Shown: positions 23,468 through 34,372 of the stretch, one piece after another
How the letters are laid out: the number at the start of each line of letters is the position of its first letter
Position numbering within the stretch: the stretch's first letter is position 1
Origin: Dendrophyllia cribrosa
Taxonomy: Eukaryota > Cnidaria > Anthozoa > Scleractinia > Dendrophylliidae
Direction of reading: 5' to 3'
Length of the DNA: 64,000 bases
Assembly (NCBI GenBank): GCA_024195265.1
Contig: JAJLRJ010000005.1
Location: 18,221,036 to 18,285,035 of the forward strand
Notes under the pieces: model-generated
What the model was told of the DNA's origin: nothing
Database searches by the model: none
Seen by the model: only the letters and a program-made list of their open reading frames with translations
Made by a program: the position numbers and the translations under genes

Positions 23468-24503
23468 TCAGCAACAGCTGCAGTTCTTGCTTTCACGTGG
23501 AACATCCTCTGTGAGATGTATAATCTTGTCCCCTGCGCCTGGGACGTAAGTTTCTATGTCTGTTAAGTCCAGGGTGTCATAAATGTCTTTAGCAAGCTCT
23601 TTAAACACTGCTTCGATATTTTGGCCAGTTTTTGCACTGGTTTCAAAGTAGCGCACTCCGAGTTTTCGTGCATATTCCTCTGCCTCTACCCGAGAAATTT
23701 TATGATCTTTCGCATCAACTTTGTTTCCCACTAAAATTACACTTGTGGTCTCGGTTTTGTAGTCATTAACGAACTGTAGCATTGCAGGAACGCCTCCGTC
23801 CTTCTTTTCAAAGGATTCTCTTTCCGTTACGTCTAAGACGAGTAAAACGCCGTCTGCACCCCGTAATAACGTTTGAGGAATGCTATGAAAAATTTCTTGT
23901 CCAGCCGTGTCAAAAACCTGCAAACAATAATCTTTTCCATGCAAAGTGATGTTCCTTTCACAGATGTCGTGACCAATAGTATCTGGTTCAACCTCTGTGA
24001 AACTGTTATCCATAAAGCGCTTGATAATACAAGTCTTCCCGGTACCCGATTCACCGAGAGGGACGATTTTCAACTTAGGAGGCCGGTGTGGTTTTCCTCT
24101 CCGAGCGATAGCCTTCTTTTGCTCAATTATTGACTTCTCTTTTTGAAGCGAGTCTGCAACCTCCTCAGCACTTGGTCTTTTGTCGCTGTCATCTTCAATG
24201 CAGCGGAGCACAATTCCTCTCAGTCTGTGTTCACCCATCTTCTTGAAGTCATTTCTACGACGCTCTTTTTCTGGAATGCGTCGGCCATCTGTTATTTGCA
24301 AACAAAAGTAAATAAAAACAGAGAACGTAAAACGTTTTACACACAAGACAAATTATACACTATTTCTGGAATATGTCGGCCATCTGTTATTTCCAAACAA
24401 ATGTAGATTGGCTACATACATTTTATTTTACTTCGCTATTTTTTCGATAATTAAAACTCAATCATTTAAGGGAAAAGTACACAGTACTTGTGGGTTGTAT
24501 GGT

Positions 24504-24544
<41 letters not shown>

Positions 24545-25742
24545 AGAGTTGAAGACAAAAGCAGGGTCTGATCCCAGAGAGATTTCAGAATTGTGTCTTG
24601 TCTTTCGTTAACTCTGCATACAAAATCAAAGACTACTGTTGGTTGATATTGACGACCATTGACTTGACTTATTCAGTATTCAGTGGCTTATTCAGAATTT
24701 TTTTTCACCGAAATTGAGGGAAAACGTTTGATATAATTAAACGAAAATACAGCAACCAGAACAACGGTCAGCTGCCGTAATCCATCTCATTACCCATGGG
24801 GAAAGGAATGCATGAACTTATTTCAGCTTTTTTAGATGGCTGTTTATATCTAGAGAAACGGTCTAGATCCGCCAAGTGATTGAAACCGTTGGCAAGCCCT
24901 AGGCCCTGAAATGACAAACGCCATTGTGTGACGAAGTTTGACGGAGTCACTTCCGCCTTTGTACAGCCACTTTCTCTTTCACTTACTGTTTGGTGGATGG
25001 CTGTTTGTAGCTGATTTAATTTACTAATATATTTTTAACAATAAAGAAAAATACTCGACTACAAACCACTATCAAAAGGCGAGTCTTGTTTCACTTCTGG
25101 ATAACTACCATTTGTCACCTCCATCAGCATAACACCAAAGGAAAAGATATCGATCTTGACGCCGTATTCGGTCTTTGACGACGCAGGGTTCGTTGAATAT
25201 GTCTCTGGTGCGGCGTATGCCGGAGTTCCGGGAACTGGCGAAGCAAGCATTGCATTCCCTCGCGAGAAATACTTAGCAAGACCAAGATCAGCGATCTTGG
25301 CTTGCTTTTCTTTGGTCAAAAGTATATTTTTGCTTGCTATATCTCGATGAACTATCGAAGGGTTGCATTCATGGTGAAGGTAAACAAGTCCCTCGGCTAC
25401 ATCCAACACGATCGACACCATTTCAGGAAAAGGAATCTTGTTTTGCTGGCATTTACGAATATACTTCCCCAAATCGCACTCCAAAAGCTCAGTGATAAGC
25501 ATCGGAGGCGAAGAATGGGTAATTACAAATTCAACCAGCCTAACAACGTTCTTGTGATTGAGTCGTTGTAAAATTCTGCATTCATCTTGAAATTTGTCGA
25601 CAATATCGCGTGGATCGCGCCAATTAAAGAGGTGGTCATGAAGTATTTTCACTGCTACAGGTTTCTTGTTCCACTTAGCTTTATAAACATTTCCAAAACT
25701 TCCACTTCCGATCAAAGTTTGCTTTTGAAAATTTGTCAGCAT
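23468..25742 (-). CDS. Protein kinase-Rab GTPase fusion, copy C (intact, reference copy)
   Basis: Exons 25742-25067 (225 codons plus 1 nt) and 24288-23468 join as G|AT to give 498 residues. The kinase domain spans about 1-275: Gly loop 12-17, Lys32, αC Glu54, HRD 132-134, Asn139, DLG 152-154, APE 178-180, Asp198 and Arg263 of KRPSAEEV. The last kinase helices lie in exon 2, so the kinase is only complete if the exons are joined. A basic/Glu linker (272-296) leads to a Rab-like domain of about 298-465: P-loop GESGTGKT 304-311, switch I Thr329, DTAGQE 352-357, Ser361, NKVD 414-417 and SAK 443-445. The C-terminus ends SCC, a Rab-type geranylgeranylation signal, so the protein should sit on the cytosolic face of membranes. 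The catalytic residues suggest an active TKL-like kinase; substrates are unknown. Separate kinase and GTPase genes are unlikely, because neither exon alone codes a whole kinase and exon 2 lacks a start ATG. Confidence 0.86.
24289..25066. other. Intron of kinase-Rab copy C with a poly-G run
   Basis: The intron is homologous to that of copy A (shared GTGGGTTGTA, TTTCAGAATTGTGTCTTG and TGACGGAGTCACTTCCG). Copy C has an uninterrupted G-run of about 37 bases at 24507-24543 where A has an imperfect purine tract. Near its upstream end a segment (about 24790-24905) has a decent acceptor and an open frame on the reverse strand. It is not conserved as an exon in A or B, so I do not include it. Confidence 0.65.
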
Positions 25743-28034
25743 GTTGAAATTAAATTTCCTCCTATGTAAATAACATAACGCGGTCCCCTTCTCTCATTCG
25801 TCCCCAGGGCCTTCTCCGCTTTCAAAATGGCAGGGAGGGCGCACGCGTGGCTAAGCGACATCCACTTACGTGACACTAACATCGACCAACAAAAACTGCT
25901 GGTCCAACATCTGCTAACATGGGGTCCTAAACATCAGTCTAATATTGTTGGACCGGCAAATGGCTGGTAGCGATGTTGACGGTTTATAAAAAGTAAACTA
26001 CAGAAGACCGAAAACGATAATGCTGCTCATGATACGTCTACCTAGGATCTACGAGAGACTTAACCAGCCAAAAAATGAATGAACAAAAACAATGAACTGC
26101 AAGGCTGATCTGACCACGTCAAAAAGTAAAATTTGCGAGACACCACCACGACAGAAACCAATAACAAACAGAAACAGAAACCGGGTGACAAGTAAGTACA
26201 TAGTACATCTACGGAACCTGATATTGTGAACGGGTCGATCATTGTGGCAGTCCGTCTATTTGCACTGGCTTTCTTGCTGGCGACATTTTGATCGTTACGC
26301 CGTGCTGATGAGTTGCAATAACAACGAAACAGCTGTCCACGGTAGGTTACGATCCTACTTTATCGGTTTCTATCGTGATGGTGTCTCGCAAATTTTACTT
26401 TATTACGTGGTCAGATCACCCTTACAGTTCATTGTTGACGGTTTAGCTTGTGCCCCCTATAAACCAGACAAACGAAGACAGAATTTGCAAGGATGTTTGA
26501 TTTTAGACAAAACACACTTGCATTGCACCAAATGGCGTGAATAATGGACGTGACGAATAAAAATCCTACTAGAAATACGTGTCTCGCAGAACCTCGCGAA
26601 GCTCGGGGGAGGGTGCACCGCGAGTCGAAACTCTTGATTTGCGTATGAGGCTTTTCGCCATTCCACGTCGTCTTCTTTGCAACCAAAAACGTTGGTAAAA
26701 GACCGTCCTTACCGTCCGCCATCTTTGTTTACCATGCTCCTATATAGGCTTACATGAAGTAGTACCACATTGTTGCCAGGCAACTGCAGGACACCATCAA
26801 GTATATATATATATTTATAATTCAACACATTGATACACTGCCCAAATATGGTAAAAAAGTTATCGATATACGTTATGTCCACATGACGTATAACCAGCGA
26901 TGGCGGTAAATTTCGCATTTTGAGGAGAGTGAAAATGACTGCTGCCTGCAATTTCGTGTTTTGGGGCGAAAAAGTGCGTGAACTATTAGTTAAAAAAGGG
27001 AAAAGAAAGAAAAAAAGAGAAGAAAAGAAAAGAAAAGAAAAGAGAAAAAATATTGTCCACATGATTGGACAAAAAAGGCGCGAAATTTTCGCGTTGTCGC
27101 GGTCGCAGTGTTGTTTTTTGGCGTAGCTGAATGAAAACTGGTTCAAAGTTTAACCGCTCGACAAGGAGTGAATGAAGGAGCAAAATTTTCGTAAATTCCT
27201 TTGGTAATCACCTCTGGAATATGGTATAGACTTGATACTTCCTCAGAAAAGTTTCTTATCTCGTCATTACGGCTGTAGGAGCTAAAAAACGAGCAAGCTT
27301 GTAAACAACATTGATCGACTCAGCTCGTACTTCGATGTTTGAAAATTTGGTGCTGATGGAAGGGAATAAAAAGCCAAATCAACTACAGGTACGATGTTTT
27401 AACCGTTTCTTGTATCCTTTAGCTGTGAATTTTTGTAAGACATAAGCTTACTGTCCACGCTGCAGTTCTTTCCGACTTTTCGCCGCTATGTTTAGGTTCG
27501 TAGCTGCGTGTTTGTTCAATTTGTTTTGATTCTGAATTGAACTTTTTAAGATACGAAACACTTGTAACTAAGACATTCTATGCCATTTTACTGTGTTTTA
27601 ATTCTTGTAGTCACTACTCTGTCCCGTTCTTTAATTTGAGTAGACGAAAGCTCTTCGTAGAATTAAGTCTTAACTCTCAACTGATTGTGTACGCTAAATT
27701 AATTTTAGCTTGGCAAAAGTTTCGGAATTCGCTGCGTGTTGTTTAAGAAATGGTGCGAGGTAAAATATTGTTGTTAGCCTTTTTACTAAATGAAAGGTTG
27801 TATATCTCAATGAATTTTTTCTCGAAACTGTGATTTGTTATCAATGTGTTGAATTATAAAACAGTTATAGCGTTCAAGCTTGCACAATATTGACAAAGGC
27901 GCCACTTTCATTCATGATGTGTGATGTTGCAAGTTTCGCGCGGTAAAACATATGTAAGCTTTTTTTTTAAATAAAAGGCTTGTCGGCGATATTTTTTCTT
28001 CAAACAGTGCTTTGTTATCAATGTGTTGAATTAT

Positions 28035-28150
28035 AAAACTATTATAGCGCTCAAGCTTGCGTGATATCGCCTAATTTTAGCCGACTCGGCCTACGGCCTC
28101 CTCGGCTAAGCATTAGGCGATATCACGCGCGCTTTCGCGCTATAATAGTT
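28035..28150. repeat. Hairpin element
   Basis: Arms of about 45 bases share AACTATTATAGCGC at the ends and GATATCGCCTAA inside (reverse complement TTAGGCGATATC), around a loop that itself holds a GCCGAGTCGGC-type mini-palindrome. Confidence 0.65.
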
Positions 28151-28325
28151 AAATATTTAGTATATACTGAAACAGTGGATAGCATTGTTGGCGCGCTCTG
28201 ATTGGCTACTGAAACTCGGAATAGCAAGTGCTATTCACCCCCCAGCAATTTGCACGCGAAAAATGTAATCGGTGACAGGAATAAATGAGTTAAAAAGCAT
28301 CATTTTCGTTATATTATCTCACTGT

Positions 28326-28393
28326 AGGTGGGTAGTGGTGGATATTTACCTCCCCGCTTCGCGGCTCGGTAAATATCCACCACTACCCACCTC
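28326..28393. repeat. Perfect hairpin, 25-bp arms
   Basis: AGGTGGGTAGTGGTGGATAT continues into TTACC, followed by a 17-base GC-rich loop and then the exact reverse complement. It could be a small foldback element; I see no evidence for a structured RNA gene. Confidence 0.75.
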
Positions 28394-28418
28394 CACTTCG
28401 GTGAATAGTTGTTAAGTA

Positions 28419-28454
<36 letters not shown>

Positions 28455-28789
28455 GCTCGAATTCGCGCGGCTTAGCTCCCGAGACACGACAAATTTATTA
28501 ACCTCGCTTCGCAAGGAATAAGTCTTAAATATTGTAATCATTTTTTAGAGTTTTTATTTTTATCAGCATATAATGGATTAACATTTTGTCTTTACCTTTT
28601 TCAATCCATCCTCACTTAGCCTTCCGTCAGCCCCTGATGAAGGTTACAGCGCGGCTACTGTTACCGGGGTCACCCAGACAAAGTTAACCAATCACAAAAC
28701 AGAACGAGGACAATAGATTCCAACATTTTTTACTTTAGCCAATGAAATGTCGAGTACAGAACAATGAAATTTCAACTTGTAAAACAGAT

Positions 28790-29078
28790 CAATACAAGTT
28801 TGGCCTGTACAGCGTTGGATTTTCAATTAACTTCGATTCCATCCCTTGTCACTGCCTTTTGAACTTGACTTGTTTTAACAGCGCGATTTGGAAGGTAAAT
28901 ATCGGCGATTCAAATGAAAGAGAAACTCCAAACTGTGTGATACAAGTTTTGGCTGTACAGCGTTGGATTTTCAATTAATTTCGATTCCATCCCATTTGAA
29001 CTTGACTTGTTTAAACAGCGCCATTTGGAAGGTTAATGTCGGCGATTCAAATGAAAGAGAAACTCCAAACTGTGTGAA
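28790..29078 (+). repeat. Tandem duplication of about 150 bp (two copies)
   Basis: The block ATACAAGTTT to GAAACTCCAAACTGTGTGA at about 28790-28940 recurs at about 28941-29078 with few substitutions and one short deletion (CTTGTCACTGC missing from the second). Two overlapping short ORFs follow the duplication; they have no known domain. Confidence 0.8.
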
Positions 29079-31194
29079 AATATGGAATGCGACGGTACCG
29101 TATGTCTACACAAATAAAAGTGCCGGTGGTGGATTTAAAATAATTTGTTCGCTCGTAACAGATTCAAGTTTTCTCTACGGCGTCAACGGCGGGGGTTGGA
29201 ACTGATAAATACACTTGACGCCAGCGAAAGAAGACATTCTTAACTGTAAAAGTACCAGTGAAAGCGACGGTTATAGTTTAGGCAAATTAAAAAGTGCCCT
29301 ACGGATTTGAAAAAAACGAAAACACGGCTTGTTCGCCGCCGTGATTAATTAAGTTTTATGTGCTTTGAGTTCCACGCGGGGTTCCGGCAGTCGGATTAAG
29401 CTGAAATAAAATTAAGTAAAAGAGAAATTCAAAACTGCATAAAAAGAGTATCGGTCGTATAGAAACGGCGCATTCTTCAACATGCATTTCACTGCCGGAA
29501 AATCTATCGATATTACGCGGTTCGCCAGTTGAGTTTTTATAATTTTCCAGATGATTCAAAACAGTAAATCCAACTCCCTCGAGATGAATTCCTGACAAAA
29601 AAAAAACTCAACCGCCAGACTATAATTTTTTTTCACAGAGTTCGAGGTTTGGTTAATAATTGCTTCTGTTTTTCGGCATACATAACAATAGACTTTTAAT
29701 ACTTTTCCCAAAATGATTTCTTCAAAACCATCACGACCGCCTTGGGAGATTAAAGAAACCCATCTAGTGCTCAAATCGCAAACAAAATCTGCAACGGAAA
29801 AAATTCTGACAATTCAATAAAAAAGAATTGAAATAAAGGAGCCGCCTTTTTTTCAAACGGTTAGAAAATAAATGCTTATATCTGCTACTCTGGCAGTGTG
29901 CCTTGTAACATTTGCAAACAGCCAGCGGTTGAGTTTTTATTTTTTCCGAGAATTGCTTCTGATCACATCAACTGAAATCTAGTGAAGCAAACAGGATGAA
30001 ACCTTCAAGTAATGTAGTTTTGTGGCACATGAATAATATATGGTGAAAATATTGTTTCAATTTGTCAGGAAAACGCTGGCATCGACGAAATAACGGAAAG
30101 TTATGCGAATTTCTAAATTTTTGATTGAAAATATTCAACCCAATTTTATTCGAAAACGCTCTCATAGAATTTTTTCAATCTTGAAGACATACATCTAGAC
30201 TATAAGAGGCATGCAGTCGTTTTAAAAGTTTAGGTCTAGATGTTCAAAAAATTACTAACATGCAAAAAGCATGACGTCATCACATCGTTGTTATGGTAAC
30301 CCTGATGTCAATCAAGTCTACTTTTTTGGAAAGTTCATTTCATCTCTAGTTTGTGTGTGAAGCAGCTTGCCTGACCAAGCTCGGACAGTGAAGTATCAGC
30401 CGTTCAAAGTTGGGGTGTTATGTCGCCAAAAACCCAGTCGAGCCACCTTAAAAGTCTATTTTTATTTCCTGCGAGCTTATTTACCATGGGTAATGTTATT
30501 TACCGTGATGTGCGAAAGCGTACCTAATATCAGACAACAAGAAATTAATATTCCACGGCGACGTCTTTTGCACAGAACGGTTTGCTGGAAGTCGAGATTG
30601 TATTTATCACTCCACGATACCCTCTTATTTTGACGTCTTAGACTGTTTGGTGTATTGTCGTCGGCTCGTCAAATTGTCGGCTCGTCGGCTCGTCGGCTCT
30701 TCGTTGCAATTTCGCAATCAAACTGTAATCCGGAAGCAGTCGAAGTAAGAGACACCTGTGCCGGGATTTCCACTGAACTTCCCATTTATTATTTATTTAT
30801 TTATTTATCGTATCTATCCGATCGTGACATGTAACGTAATGCGTCAGTTAGTACAACTACGCATGGCTTTCTAAGGAAAGTCGCATTTCATTATGCTATC
30901 GCATAACACCATTCTTGATCCTAGAGCCTTCGGTCGCCAGAGCTCTTCTTATCAACGCTTCACCAAAGGAGATAGTCCAGCGCGGCCAGGCTCTGGGGTC
31001 GAGAATGGCGACTCTGCTGCTATGTCATTGTTCGTTGTCAAGATGTGTTCTAGAGTTTTAATCTATGTTTCAAAATCCGCCAACACTTTTCACGTCGCAC
31101 GCGACAATCACAAGCAAGTGGTAGGCCTGATTCACAAGAAACCATGCATGTCGGGTATTATTAAAGGGACATTAAAAGATACTATTAAAGACAT

Positions 31195-31515
31195 TAGAGC
31201 AGTTTTCAATTGAGTGTGAAAAGTAATTACACAATTGCTTTGGTTTTTTATTGCTACGCTTTGTGATTGGCTAAAAAATCTCGCGCCACTCTCTCGACCA
31301 ATCAGAAGTAAAACCAAAACCAATCGTGACTTGCTCGCACGCGTTTTCCCGCGCTTGGCGCCGGCTACATTATTTGCTTCGCGTTCTGATTGGTTCCTTG
31401 GACATGTAATTGCTTCGAGCTCTGATTGGTTCATTGGATTGTTTACGACTGCTATGATTGGTCAGAGTAATTACTTTGGTTTTGGTTTTACCACACTCAA
31501 TTGAAAACTGCTCTA
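31195..31515. repeat. MITE, 'GAGC' family copy 3
   Basis: Ends TAGAGCAGTTTTCAATTGAG and CTCAATTGAAAACTGCTCTA, TA-flanked. The interior matches copy 1 (ACCAATCAGAAGTAAAACC, CCCGCGCTTGGCGCCGGC) plus an extra 30 bp with a second GATTGGTTCATTGGATTG motif. Short tandem GGACATTAAA units flank it on both sides. Confidence 0.85.
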
Positions 31516-31595
31516 AAGGACATTAAAGGACATTAAAGGGTATTATTAAAAGGACATGCACTTGGATGACGTCAGCGCGTGGTGTGACCTAGCGT

Positions 31596-31829
31596 GCGTT
31601 TCTCAAAACTTCCGAAGGCTTTTCGGGTCAGAAAGCGATTTTTGAAATACAATCTCTTTCAAGTACAATTAAGTTTTTAGCCCCAAAGCCAGTGCAAAGT
31701 GGCTCGTCGACTTAAGATTTTATTTCTTAGCTTTCAAAACGAATGAAAATTGAATCTCTGTTGGTAAATAGCCTACACATAAAATAACTTTTCGGGCCCG
31801 AAAAGTCTTTCGGAGTTTTGAGAAACGCA
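31596..31829. repeat. MITE with long terminal inverted repeats
   Basis: The left end GCGTTTCTCAAAACTTCCG leads to CTTTTCGGG. The right end mirrors this as CCCGAAAAG to CTTTCGGAGTTTTGAGAAACGC. The interior is non-coding. Confidence 0.75.
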
Positions 31830-32526
31830 GGTCTGGATCGAGGCGATCGTATTGACGTTGTACCCCTAGCTCTACTTAGTGTTAAAATTTAACTGACAAC
31901 CTTTCTATTAATTCCCTGACTTGTTTAATTTGATGCTTTTACGTACATGTAAAAATGCTTTAATAGTCTGGTCACACTCGTGCGGTTATATTCTGTAACG
32001 CTTGAGGTCATGTTGTAATAGACCTTGTTCAGTCATAAATGGCGTCGATTTATTATTCTATTGCATACATGTATGTTAATTAGCCCTATTGGCCTCATTT
32101 TCAATTTTGCACATGCTAATATTGTCTATGGGCCTTAATCACGCGGCGGCCATGTTGACTCCCCGGAGAATAAAATGCTTTGTTTTCCACCCGCTTAACC
32201 TCGTTTACCACTTTTTCACTGCGAGGCTAAGCGGGATAAATCTTTGGTTTTTATAAGCAATCACCACGGCAACGCAAAGGAAAAGGTCATTGAAAAATAA
32301 TTCGTGCTCTTTGAAACTATGCTTTCAGTAATTGTTCCAATTTGTGCCATTTGCATTTGTCTTATTTGACTGAATTGTCCAGGAACTAAATTTGTAGCGA
32401 TGGCTTCCAAGTTCAAATGAAGTAAAGGAAAATTAACCGTCGCCGGTTATTACATTCTCCACAAAACCTATAACTTGATCATTTGACGTTGTTGTTTTGC
32501 AAGGAACGACAAAGAAACCATGGCTC

Positions 32527-32669
32527 ATCCTCGGTGTAAGAACCTGTGAAACTCACGAGTGACGTAAAACAAAGAAAACAAAAGGCATAAAACAATAGAT
32601 TCAACTGGGAATGCAATACTACAAAGGTAAAAAACAAAGGAAAAAGTCACAGGTTCTTACACCGAGGTT
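32527..32669. repeat. Foldback element
   Basis: The ends CCTCGGTGTAAGAACCTGTG and CACAGGTTCTTACACCGAGG form perfect 20-bp inverted repeats around about 100 bases of A-rich sequence. Confidence 0.8.
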
Positions 32670-32865
32670 AAACCCGAAACCATACCCAGTTTCGCTCATT
32701 AAACTGCTTGTTTTATGCGGTTCTCGTTGCCGTTGCCGTCGTGTTTGCTAAAGATCTCAAATATTAACCGCTACAAGCAACCTGCGACCCAGAATAAAAA
32801 TTGTCCGAAGAGCTAGGCTCGCATACAAAACGGACGGGGTCAGTTCGGTGCACTAATTAAAGGTG

Positions 32866-32992
32866 CAGGATTGCAGAAAACTAGTTTAATGAGATAGAAA
32901 TCATATTTCTATCTCATTGAATAACAATACATCCCATTGTATTAGCTTCGTTCTAAAAAAATGAATTAATTTTCCTGCAATCCTGCACCTCA
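32866..32992. repeat. MITE with GGTGCAGGATTGCAG ends
   Basis: AGGTGCAGGATTGCAG and CTGCAATCCTGCACCT are perfect inverted ends about 95 bases apart. An internal ATGAGATAGAAAT palindrome lies at 32890-32920. A related GTGCAGGATTGCA end occurs alone near 41094. Confidence 0.8.
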
Positions 32993-34372
32993 CTCGTTCG
33001 ATCGTGGGGTTAATACGATTTAGGTACCTTTCAACATGGTCAGTCGTACCAGGCGTACAGTTAGTGGGGAGCGAAGGATAGGCGGCGCGCGAAGGAAAAA
33101 CATCGCGAGTGCTGACGGGGGGAGGGGTCTTCCCGCCCGACCCGCCATTTTGAATTTGAAAAAGCGGAGAAGACCCTGGGGACGAGGTTCCGCGATCTTA
33201 ACGCCTGGAACAAGTCTTCTGAAATGTCCAGAAAAGCATTTAGAACAGCTCAGCGTACATGATGAAAATTAGAAATTACCAATACAACGATATCAAAAGA
33301 ATAACTCGGGGTATCACTCCAGCATCAAACTCATAGACATTGGATATTACAAAATTGATCGAATAGAAATAGGCGCTACAAGAAGACACGCCTCTGAGGC
33401 GAATACTTAGAATTGGTGTCGCTCATTTAACTGTAACTGAACTCTCTTTCAGACGGACAAGTTGTGTTGTCCTGAAGTTGTGTTGACGTGTAATCAAGGT
33501 CGTACGAAAATCGCTCTAATACAAATCTTAATCTAGCATTTGACAATGGTGTTGAGTCGGACAACAAGAACTGATCCTGTTCTGGTACCATCACTGACTG
33601 GTTACCAAGGTTCACACGCAGCAATGACTTATCTTACTGGACTGAAACGTTGCTGAAAGTAATAAAGAGAAAGGTGTGAGCTTAATGGAAACGTTTTTTT
33701 TTCTCGCCCTTTTCACGGTTTTCGATCAAATTTGAAATTGAAAACCCCGTCATGATTAATGGAGTTTTAAATCGCACTATAACACTTTCCTTTTGCCCGT
33801 TTTCGAATTAATTTGTAAATTTAAAATGCCTGAAACCCACCCTCAAAAGCAATATAAGTGATAATGTCGGGGGACTCGTGTTTCGTTCTGTCTGTGATCC
33901 TTCACTACTGCTCCCACCCCCTTGTATTCATATACAATAAAACTTACAACGGGCTCCAGAGAAAAGTTGATAACGTTATTAAAAGTTTACATGCACATTA
34001 CAAAAGAGTAAATCATACCTTCATGAAATAGAAAAAGAAGACAAAATGAAATTTAAAAAGTAGAAATACAATGGAAACACTTTGAATGTGATGATATAAT
34101 TAAAATGAAAGGTATTCAATAACATGTTGTGGTGGTGCTGTTCAACAACACCCAAGCAACATGGTACTGAGTCTGTGAATGAGCCTGTGAATAAAATCTT
34201 AATGTGTGACCATTCAAATAAAAATGATTTTTGTAGTGATGTTTGACCTGTTTGTCTCTTTACGTTTTGTCAATTTTGGCTTCCTTTCCAGTTTCGAGTT
34301 CAGGGATTAGAAATACAAGGGTTAAGAGATTTTCAAAACCTCTTTCAATTTTGTTCCCTTAGAGTGAGATCC

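Larger units (their letters stand above)
25743..34372. other. 8.6-kb gene-poor, repeat-rich region
   Basis: No gene can be supported. Recognisable contents are listed separately: hairpins (28035-28150, 28326-28393), a tandem duplication (28790-29078), a GAGC MITE (31195-31515) and foldback elements (31596-31829, 32527-32669, 32866-32992). A segment near 26560-26635 recurs inverted at 39385-39450. Purine-rich tracts occur at 26990-27050. Short open frames at 30367-30633, 30893-31213 and 33036-33272 (the last Arg/Gly-rich, with a reasonable ATG) show no recognisable domain. I see no splice-consistent partners for them. Confidence 0.5.

Noticed and set aside
24408..24611. Poly-Gly ORF
   Set aside because: Translation of a G homopolymer in the kinase-Rab C intron.
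24790..24905. Extra exon in the kinase-Rab copy C intron (GLGLANGFNHLADLDRFSRY)
   Set aside because: It has a fair acceptor but the same place in copy A lacks the AG, copy B has no equivalent, and direct joining of the two exons already completes the kinase fold.
26920..27146. Lys/Arg/Glu-rich frame and its Phe-rich complement
   Set aside because: Low-complexity AAAGAAAAG tract without conserved features.
33036..33272. Arg-rich ORF with a good start context
   Set aside because: No domain, no splice structure and repeat-like surroundings; not enough to call a gene.
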